DNA of 64,000 nt from Dama dama. Its lineage: Eukaryota > Chordata > Mammalia > Artiodactyla > Cervidae. The notes under the pieces were generated by a model. The model was not told the DNA's origin, did no database searches, and saw only the letters and a list, made by a program, of their open reading frames with translations. The stretch lies in assembly GCF_033118175.1 (NCBI RefSeq), contig NC_083693.1:24334481-24398480 (forward strand). The letters run 5' to 3'. This document shows, piece after piece, positions 56,426-64,000 of the stretch. How positions within the stretch are numbered: position 1 is the stretch's first letter; the number at the start of each line of letters is the position of its first letter. A program made the position numbers and the translations under genes.

Positions 56426-56960
56426 AAGGTATGCTAAAATTTGCATACCCTTAAACAAGATAAAGGGAACCAATTCCTGATCCTGGAAGGACTTTGGCAT
56501 GCATAGCGTTGTACCTGTTCAGCACCCCTGCTTTAACTAGCTGTGGGTAAAGGGACGGTTTATCATGGGTCTAAGAAATACACTAGGGGTGATGTTCCTG
56601 CCATACTAAAGTGCAAATGTCTTCAGGTTTACTGTCTCCTGGAGGCTTTTCAGTCTTGAGCAATCATTCACTTGACCTACTTCTGTTCTTCATTTTGCTT
56701 TCTAAACTTTTCCCAAAGCACAATTCTGATTCTCGTAAGACCCTGAATTTTTGATCTTAGTAAATTAGAGACTATGATTTACTTTAGGTGGTTCTTTCTG
56801 TAATTCCATTTCATCAATAATAGTCAACATATTTACAGTAATATGTGTGTGTGTGCATGTGTGTGTGCGTGCTGAAAAAGGATCTCAGTTGATTGAGAGT
56901 TTAACCGCCATTGGTTGGGGGATGTCCTCTTCTTAGCACCCACTGCCTTTCCTGTCCACA
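56426..56960. other. Interval with (TG)n tract
   Basis: Imperfect (TG)n at 56844-56871. No gene. Confidence 0.55.
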
Positions 56961-56965
56961 TAGAT

Positions 56966-57137
56966 ATGGACAGGCTTCTCTGTCCATGGGGATTCTCCCA
57001 ATTACTGAAGTGGGTTGTCAGGCCCAAATCCAGGTCTTCTGCATTGCAGGTGGATTTTTTACTGTCTAAGCCACCAGGGAAGCCCAAGAATACTGGAATT
57101 GGTCACCTATTCCTTCTCCAGGGGATCTTCCTGACCC
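56966..57137 (-). repeat. Rearranged Bov-tA SINE
   Basis: Part 1 (56966-57085) is a reverse copy from 'cttctctgtccatgg' to 'ccaccagggaagccc' that lacks the central 'ttccttctccaggggatc' block. Part 2 (57086-57137) supplies that block in the same orientation but after the head. The element is therefore permuted or a partial second copy was joined. Confidence 0.82.
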
Positions 57138-57936
57138 ACATGAGTAGTTTTAACTAAATATATATTCCCTGACTTTTCAGGGGAGAGTTAAACTCTTCCT
57201 CTCCTGTGTTTTCATAAAACTGTTTACCTGTACTTTTTAACAAATTACAGTTTTTAAATTACCTACTCACAGTCTCTCTCTCCATTGAACCCATAGAAAA
57301 ACCATACATCATTAATTTTATGTCTCTGGTCCCTAGCAATAGCAGGTATTCACTCATTAATGATTTAATGTGTGCAGGCCAAAACTCAAGGAATCTAAAA
57401 TGCATTTTCCTCAAACTCACCAAATCATGATCAAATGAAGTAAAAAAGAGAGTCGTAGACAAAGCAATAAGCTAACCGTCTTACTTTGATAAATTTACCA
57501 AAATCACAGGAGACAATTTCAGTTGACTCTGTATCTTGTGAGTCATTTGTATATTAATTAGGTATCTATATATCATTTCTGCTTTAGCATTCATCTGGTG
57601 TACCATTTGCAATCATAAAGATGATGGGTATATTATTCTGGCCTATAGAAAAAAGATGTTAGAGCATAGGTATGCTTGTGGGGAAAATTCGAAGGTCTGG
57701 TATAATTCAACTGACAAAGACCATCTGCTTCATAGGCCAAGAGAGAGGACCAAATACAGAAACATTAAAAGGAAGAAAGACAGTGGACAGATCTAATGAA
57801 CCCACATGTTGGGAAACCCTAACTAACCTATAAAACAGAAATACCTTTACTTACTTTCTATTTGATAGTATAGTCAAATTCTCCTGGAAAGTTTAGATGA
57901 TTGAAAATAAAACCCATTTATTTTTCTTGGTATATT
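57138..57936. other. Interval without recognised genes
   Basis: AT-rich. The reverse frame 57259-57462 is not recognisable. Confidence 0.5.
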
Positions 57937-58060
57937 TGTTGTTGTTTACTCACTAAGTCGTGTCTGACTCTTTTGTGACCCCATGGACTATATAGCCTAC
58001 CAGGTTCCTCTGTTCATGGGATTTTCAGGCAAGACTATTTGAGTGGGTTGCCATTTCCTC
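57937..58060 (-). repeat. Bov-A SINE fragment
   Basis: 'tgttgttgtttactcactaa' to 'gggttgccatttcctc'; tRNA-like head absent. Confidence 0.9.
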
Positions 58061-58587
58061 TTTCAATTCATTCATGTTATTGTACGTATAAAGTAGTTTG
58101 GGTTGTTTGTTCTCCATTTCTGTGTAACTGCATTGTATGAATACAATACAATTTGTTTTGTTCTAGTTTTGATGGCTAATTGGGTTGTTTCTAATTTGGG
58201 GCAGTTATGAGAAAAGCTGCTCTGGTGATTCTTGAACATATCTTTTGGTGAATATAAGTATTCATCTGTTCTGTACTCAGGGGTATGGTAGGGTTGCTGG
58301 CTCATAAAGTAGGTGTGTGTTGAGCTTTGCTAAATGCCAAAAAACTGTTTTGTCAACTTGTTGCACCAACTGATCACTTCCTCTGGTAGAATACAGAGTT
58401 CTAGTTGTTTACATTCTCATCTAACTGGGCATCATCAGCTTTTTAGTGTTAGCCTATCTGATGGGAGTGTGGCAGTATCATATTGTGATTTCAGTTCCAC
58501 CTTTTATTAATATAATCACTGATAATATTATATCAGTGATGTGTCTATATATTTAGGGGAGCATTTGGGTATCCTATTTTGTGAAAT

Positions 58588-58795
58588 AGGGCTTCCCTGG
58601 AAGCTCAGATGGTAAAGCGTCTGCCTGCAATGCGGGAGACCTGGGTTCGACCCCTGGAAGATCCCCTGGAGAAGGAAAGGGCAACCCACTCCAGTACTCT
58701 TGCCTGGAAAATTCCGTGGACGGAAGAGCCTGGTAGGCTACAGTCCAAGGGGTCACAAAGAGTCGGACCCGACTGAGCACCTTCACTTTCACTTC
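58588..58795 (+). repeat. Bov-tA SINE with perfect 11-bp TSD
   Basis: TTTTGTGAAAT at 58577-58587 and 58796-58806, inside the old L1. Intact head 'gggcttccctggaagctcag' and B-box GGTTCGACCCC; little diverged, so probably one of the younger SINEs here. Confidence 0.97.
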
Positions 58796-58871
58796 TTTTG
58801 TGAAATGAGGTTCAAATCTTTTACCCATTTTCAGAGTCTAACTTTTTATAATTTATTTGTAGACATTTAAA

Positions 58872-58889
58872 TACATACATACATACATC
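58872..58889. repeat. (CATA)n short tandem repeat
   Basis: About four CATA units ('atacatacatacatacat'). Confidence 0.85.
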
Positions 58890-58974
58890 TGGATATGGGT
58901 CCTACTTTGTTTTTTGTCTTTTTAACAATAAAGGAAATTTGTTAGCTCATATAGTTGAAAACTATAGACAAACA

Positions 58975-59140
58975 CTATATATTATCACATATAATCCTTA
59001 CAGTGTATCCATTATCATCTCCATTTTACATGAAATAAATGAAGACCAAAGAGTTTAAATAATTTATCCAAAGTTCACACAGACACTGTATGCTAGTCAA
59101 TATTTGAACCTAAACCATCTGATTCCAAAGCATGGGGCCT
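58975..59140 (-). repeat. MIR SINE
   Basis: 'tcacatataatccttacagt', 'atcatctccattttacatga', 'gaagaccaaagagtttaaat', 'tatttgaacctaaaccatct' are in reverse-MIR order. Confidence 0.7.
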
Positions 59141-59910
59141 ACTTTGGATTTCTGTATCTCAAAGTTCTCCTCTTAGGAGTTGTCATGTCACTTTGTTAAC
59201 AGTGTCTTTTTTAAAAATAAGATCTAGTTTATAAATCTTGTCTTTTATACCAAATTGGGACATTTGGTATCCTGTTTAAAAATCCTTGCCTATCTCAATA
59301 TTATGAAAATATTTCCGGCTGTTAACTTCTACAAGTTTAATTGATTTAGGTCATGACCTTTTCTTCATCACAAAGAATTGCTCTGTAAGGTGAAAGGTAG
59401 AGGTCAAACTTCACTTTTTGAACACAGATATCCAATTGACCTGACACAAATCATTGAAAAGATCACCCATTTATCACTAAGTTCATTATGGCGAGCCATT
59501 TAGCTCAAAGTAATTTTTAGTTTTATTTTCACATGTATGTGTGCTCAGTCCCTCAGTGTTGTCTCTTTAGTTTCATGTATCTATTCTTTATTATGAACAG
59601 ATTTTGAATTTTATAAAGTACTTTTTCTGTCTATTGAAATAATCATATGGTTTTCTTTTTATTCAGTTGTAGTGAATTACATTCATTGATTTTCAAATAT
59701 TCAAGCAAGTCTTAGGATAATTTCAACTGAGCCATTAATCCAGTTATACATTGCTAGATTTGGGTTACTGATAATTTATTTAGAAACATTGCAAATATAT
59801 CCATGATAATATTGGCCTGTTGATTCCTTTATAATACTGTCTTTTGAGTTTTAGAATTAGATTTATTCTAGCTTTATGACATGAATTGGAGTATCTAATA
59901 CTCTTTCTTG

Positions 59911-60121
59911 GGCTTCCCTGGTAGCTCAACAGTGGAGACTCTGCCTGCAATGCAGACTCGAGTTCGAGCCCTGCTTTGGGGAGATCCCCTGGAGAAGGGC
60001 ATGGCAACCCACTCTAGTGTTCTTGCCTGGAGATCCCGAGGATAGAGGAGCCTGGAGGGCTACAGTCCATAGGGTCACAAAGAGGCGGACACAGCTGAAG
60101 CAACTGAGCACACAGGCACAC
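59911..60121 (+). repeat. Bov-tA SINE
   Basis: Head 'gggcttccctggtagctcaa', B-box GTTCGAGCCC, body diverged ('tagaggagcctggagggcta'), ends 'caactgagcacacaggcac'. Confidence 0.95.
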
Positions 60122-60528
60122 AAACTCTCAGTTCTCCAGTATGGCATGTGTGATTAACACTATGGATTCCTTAAGCACCTTAATGTGACTTACCAATGAC
60201 ATTGGCTTAGGATCAGAGTGTTTTGATTGTCAAGAATATGCAATGGTAGCGTATTGATTAGGGAATCTCAAGAAATGAAAGAGGTGATGCTTGACATATA
60301 TAGGTGAACAAATTTGAGGGCTGGTGGAAAGAAACCTAAAATGGGTCACCAGTTCTTTCCCAGAGGAACCCAAGAATTATTGTGAACTGAGAAAGGGAAA
60401 TATAAAGACCTTCCAGAGATAAGCAACTGGTTCTGAACTTACTCCTTTTCTCAGAGATGTGAATGACACGGTGGTCTACCATTCAGAGTAAGGGACCACA
60501 AACATCCAGGGATAGATGAAGTCTTGTG
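60122..60528. other. Interval without recognised genes
   Basis: No repeat or gene recognised. Confidence 0.5.
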
Positions 60529-60705
60529 CTCAGCCGCTCAGTCCCTCTGCCCATGGGATTTCCCAGGCAAGAATACTGGAGTGAGTGGTATGCTGTTTCC
60601 TCCTCCAGAGGATCTTCCTGGACCAGGGATCAAATTCTTGTCTTCTAGATCACCTGCATTGTGGGTAGATTTTTTTTTTTACCACTGAGCCACCTGGGAA
60701 GCCCC
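60529..60705 (-). repeat. Bov-tA SINE with internal deletion and T-run
   Basis: Jumps from 'cagccgctcagtccc' to 'tctgcccatgggatttccc', losing about 40 bp of the 3' unit. A T-run ('tagatttttttttttacc') has expanded inside the tRNA-like head. Confidence 0.92.
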
Positions 60706-61462
60706 CAGTGTAACAGTACCACCTATTTTGTATTTTGTAAAAGCTAAAACTGAAGGAAAAGATTCTTTTCTGTGTGTTCCAAAAAGAAAGAAGAGAAGAA
60801 GGAGCTATTTAGGCTCATTTCAGTGATAATCCTACAGGGACGTGGGTAGAAGGAGAATATAAATAAACAACCTGAACCAATCAGGGTCCCAGCTGGAAAG
60901 AGATGATGTCTTCAAATTAGGAGAGGGGAAGCCACAGGAAGAGGGAAGTATCAGGAGTCTCATAACAGCTGAGCTGTTATAACCCAGAGGAACGAAGGGA
61001 GGAGCAGTCTGCAGAGTGGGAAGGAGAGGGCAGTGTAGCAGGCTGATGTAGACAGCAGCGGTGATCATTGGTGCAAGGACAAACTCGCTCCAGGAAGCCA
61101 CATGAGGACAGAGCTGGGGAGGTAAATAGTCCTGTATCACTCCCTCTTCTCCCTTCTCTCTCCTGCTAGGGTTCCTATGGCCAAAACAGTGGAAACCAAA
61201 AGGCAAGAGAGTCTGTTGTTGCACAGGTTGCAAGGTGGAAAAGGATGAGGCGGGAATCCAAAGATCAAATGGAATATGTCTATCACTATCCAAACCATTT
61301 CCTTTCAACCTTCACTCCTGCCTGAACTTGCGTGAAAAGACTTTGTGCTGATCACAAAGGAAAAGTGAAGTCCTGTCAACCACCCTTTAATCAAAGGATG
61401 CTGTAAGTTCAGCTGTACTTCTACCTGAAACCTAAAGCATTAGCCACTGCAAGTGTTCCAGT
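60706..61462. other. Interval with probable ancient repeat
   Basis: 60830-61310 ('gaaccaatcagggtcccagc', 'ggaagccacatgaggacaga', 'accaaaaggcaagagagtct') looks like an old dispersed repeat. The 158-codon reverse frame 60832-61308 inside it is therefore not called as a gene. Confidence 0.5.
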
Positions 61463-61690
61463 AAGGCTTCCCTGGGAGCTCAGTGGTAGAGAATCCACCA
61501 GCAATGTGGGAGATGCAGGTTCAATCCCTGTGTCGGGAAGATCCAGGTTCAATCCCTGTGTCGGGAAGATCCTCTGGAGGAGAAAATGGCAATCCACTCC
61601 AGTATTCTTGCCTTGGAAATCCCATGGACAGAGGAGCCTGGTGGCCTACAGTCCATGGGGGTCACAAAGAGTCGGACACCAATGAGCATG
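61463..61690 (+). repeat. Bov-tA SINE with duplicated B-box
   Basis: A 28-bp tandem duplication (61516-61543 and 61544-61571, identical) spans the Pol III B-box GGTTCAATCCC, so this copy has two B-boxes. The rest is a normal head and body. Confidence 0.95.
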
Positions 61691-62246
61691 TATGGATGCA
61701 CTGTTACATCTTATACTTTTTGCCCAGCAATAATGCCACAGGCAAGGAATTATAAGGGATTTGCTTACCTACATAGGAGAGGTGGGGAGAGAAGGAGGGA
61801 TACGCACAAATTAATATACGTTTTTTTTTTTTATTCTGGTGTAAGCTTCCCCGACTGGCAATTTGCCTGCTTTCAACCTGTACATGGATGCTCTTCCCCC
61901 ATCAGTGGCTTCATCCACAGCAACTTGCCAGTAAAACCCTAATAAAAGAAGGGCAGATGCATTTCATTTTCAGTGTCAACCCTAATTGATTGGCCCCTGG
62001 AGCATGGTATTGGGAGAGATTCTGAGGCCTTATCCGGGATCAGCAGGAAACAAGTGCTGTAATCAATTAGAGATGCCTATCAGAGGTATAACAGCCCAGG
62101 GCTGCATGTTATTATCCCTCATCTAATCTCTCCCTCTGCCTAAGCAGTAATCCATTCCCTGGCTAGTTAACCCACAGATGTTCAAGAGGCAAAGGGCTAT
62201 TTCTCTCATGGGGAGGACCAAGTTGGGGATTAAGGCAAGAACTGTG
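61691..62246. other. Repeat-poor interval with T12
   Basis: T12 at 61821-61832. The second half is the candidate regulatory segment 61960-62180. No coding frame. Confidence 0.55.
61960..62180. promoter_or_regulatory. Candidate conserved non-coding element
   Basis: Repeat-free and rich in homeodomain-type cores: CCTAATTGATTGG (about 61981-61993), GTAATCAATTAGAG (about 62059-62072), 'catctaatctctccc' and 'gcagtaatccattcc' (TAATCC, OTX/CRX-like), plus GTTAAC near 62166. No repeat or frame explains the segment. Not tested for conservation. Confidence 0.4.
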
Positions 62247-62258
62247 GGCTTCAAATTC

Positions 62259-62460
62259 TTTTATTTTTTTAAGATTTTTTTTATGTGAATCATTTTTAAA
62301 AGTCTTTATTGAACATGTTACAATATTGCTTCCATTGTTTATGTTCTGGTCTTTTGGCTGCAAGGCATGAGGGGTCTTAGCTCCCTGACCGGGGATGGAA
62401 CCTGCACACCCCTGCACTAGAAGGCGAAATTCCAACCACTGGACCATCAGGGAAGTCCCT
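62259..62460 (-). repeat. CHR-2-type SINE with TSD
   Basis: 'aaaagtctttattgaacatg', 'ttacaatattgcttccattg', 'ctccctgaccggggatggaa', 'accactggaccatcagggaa'. GGGCTTCAAATTC and GGACTTCAATTC flank it (62247-62258 and 62461-62472, approximately). Confidence 0.93.
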
Positions 62461-62471
62461 GGACTTCAATT

Positions 62472-63237
62472 CCTAATTCTCATTTATATAGATGGGTGGT
62501 TGCTCAATGTGAGTTGAGCTAATACAGGTTGAGCAGACAACCTGGAGGACAAAGGGAGATATTCAATATATTCTCTCCTTTGTTATAATGTATTTGCACA
62601 GATTTCTACCTTGAGTTTTTTTTTTTTTTTTTTTTTTTTAATAGAATTCAGACTTTATGCTAACTAAACATAAGAGTTGCAGTCTAATGAACATATGAAA
62701 TCAAGAATTCTCCCATACTCCTTTCACCCACTGAGGCATCCCAGAGCTACTGTAATTGCTCTGCATTCATTTCCCCAGGTTCTCAAGGTCAGACATAAGG
62801 ACATCTCCCATCTTTTGGCTGCTTCCAACTGTGGTTCTTGACCCTGTTCTTGAATTAGAGAAGGCACCAACAACTTCAGCCTGCCAATTACTGAAACTCA
62901 GCCTATCTGATTGTCCTAGAATTAACCATTGAGCTGCCACATTGCTTTCCCCAAAGACCGAGAGTCCTACATCTTGGATGTCATAAGCCTCAGTTCTCAA
63001 CAATGGGGGTCTCTGCTTCATTCTGTCTACCCTCCCAGGGAATGAGGTCCTGCACCCCTTTCTTGCAGAATAGTTCCTTGTTAGTCCTTAAAGGTCCTCT
63101 CAAAAGATGACTCCCCACCACAGTCCCCCTCCTTACCTGCCAGAGCCCTACCACGTTATAGTTGCTGCCCCTTCTCTTGAAGAAGACTGGTGTCTTTGCC
63201 CTCAGTCTTACCTGATTGCTGCCTCTCAGAGTCAGTT
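62472..63237. other. Interval with T24 tract
   Basis: T24 at 62616-62639, possibly the tail of a lost minus-strand retroposon. The reverse frame 62767-63021 is not recognisable. Confidence 0.55.
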
Positions 63238-63415
63238 CCCCTGTTGTCGTTGTTCGACTCTTTGCGAATCCATGAGCAGCAGCACGCCAGGCTTCTCTGT
63301 CCATCTCTATCTCCCTGAGCTTGCTCAAACTCATGTCCATTGAGTCAGTGATGCCATCCAACTGTCTCACCCCCTTCTCTTCCTGCCCTCAATTTTTCCC
63401 AGCATCAGGGTCTTC
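63238..63415 (-). mobile_element. BovB 3'-end fragment
   Basis: 'tgttgtcgttgttcgactct' (tail) to 'cccagcatcagggtcttcaa'. On the minus strand it encodes the end of the BovB protein ([37 protein letters not shown]), 5'-truncated. Confidence 0.94.
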
Positions 63416-63779
63416 AAATTTATAAATGAGCGTCCTTATCCAAGCTTAATCCAAGTATATTTACAATAACCTTTGGGTGAGGTGTGTTCCCTGACCTCTG
63501 TCTAAATCCAGATGGTTAAGTCCCACTGTATTCTCTGCACTTCACCTCATGTCTTTGTGCTGTCATGAAGTTTCATACAACCAAAAGCTTCAAAGCCCGA
63601 AGATGCATCTAGGAAGCAAGCAGGCCACATAAATGCATGACATTCATCAAGTGGGAACCGTGCAAACTGGAGAACACGTGACCAGTGAGAGAAGGCCAAA
63701 CATAACTCAACCTCTGCACCTGAAGCCAAAAGTTGAGATTACCTGATGCCTCTCCAGTTCGAGTCATTTTTTGTTTCTG
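63416..63779. other. Interval without recognised genes
   Basis: No repeat or gene recognised. Confidence 0.5.
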
Positions 63780-63895
63780 CTTTTTTTTTTTTTTGGCCAC
63801 ACCACTGCAGCATGTGGAATCTTAATTCCCCAACTAGGGTTCCAACCCACCCCTGCTGCTGGAAGTTCTAACCACTGGATCGCCTGGGAGTTCCC
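63780..63895 (-). repeat. CHR-type SINE, short copy
   Basis: T15 tail, 'ggccacaccactgcagcatg', 'tgtggaatcttaattcccca', head 'ctggatcgcctgggagttcc'. Confidence 0.88.
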
Positions 63896-64000
63896 TTGAT
63901 GTTATCAAGTAATTGAGAAGTTTCTAAACACTGATCAATCCACACGTCACATGTTTGTGATTTTAAAGTGACAAGGTGAAAGGTGATCTTCTAGGCATAC

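Larger units (their letters stand above)
58061..59900 (-). mobile_element. Old L1 (ORF2 region), minus strand, fragmented
   Basis: Blocks in antisense ORF2 order: 58170-58586 ('tgggttgtttctaatttggg', 'aaaagctgctctggtgattc', 'ttgctggctcataaagtagg'), 58807-58960 ('caaatcttttacccattttc', 'ggatatgggtcctactttg'), 59200-59340, and 59565-59900 ('tctattgaaataatcatatgg', 'gataatattggcctgttgat'). Interrupted by a Bov-tA and an old MIR. No frame survives. Confidence 0.82.

Noticed and set aside
60832..61308. 158-codon reverse frame as a possible host gene
   Set aside because: No recognisable domain, and the DNA resembles an old dispersed repeat. A codon-conservation test would be needed to revive it.

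Overview
The window is ordinary mammalian nuclear DNA from a ruminant. The evidence is the repeat content: many Bov-tA and Bov-A SINEs, several BovB (RTE-class) LINE copies that end in the (TGAACTGAAC)n-type 3' tail, CHR-type tRNA-Glu SINEs and a ruminant L1. This combination is known from cattle, sheep, goat, deer and relatives. I cannot tell the species from sequence alone. I found no host protein-coding exon, rRNA, true tRNA gene or CRISPR array that I could support. It reads as intergenic or intronic, gene-poor DNA. Nearly every longer open frame lies inside a retrotransposon or is its antisense shadow.

Layout. 0-16 kb: dense SINEs and three BovB fragments. Two of these BovB copies sit inside older LTRs (4.3-5.7 kb and 6.0-7.3 kb) and the third keeps a 323-codon open reverse-transcriptase tail (9.3-10.7 kb). 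A ruminant L1 with a twin-priming inversion lies at 12.4-13.3 kb. 16-19 kb: a 3-kb stretch free of young insertions that holds the best candidate regulatory element (18.5-18.9 kb). 19-29.5 kb: SINEs in both orientations, a decayed L1M and a rearranged BovB (26.3-27.5 kb). 29.6-36.96 kb: a full-length, minus-strand ruminant L1 (7,358 bp) with perfect 17-bp target-site duplications, a GC-rich 5' UTR, and ORF1 and ORF2 each broken by one visible lesion. 37-42 kb: an old L1MA 3' end split by an LTR-like piece and a BovB insertion. 42-64 kb: SINEs, MIRs, three ruminant or old L1 pieces, and two more repeat-poor, homeodomain-motif-rich segments (42.1-42.5 and 61.96-62.18 kb).

How the parts relate. 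Only the L1 and BovB copies encode anything, namely retrotransposition proteins. Bov-tA and Bov-A SINEs share their 3' end with BovB and are believed to be mobilised by its machinery; CHR SINEs with A-rich tails are more likely served by L1. Many insertions show target-site duplications of 8-17 bp, which lets the order of nested events be read directly. The most useful items for follow-up are the near-intact L1, the inverted or templated rearrangements inside repeats, a 30-bp non-repeat segment copied 1.4 kb away into an L1 tail, and three candidate conserved non-coding elements.
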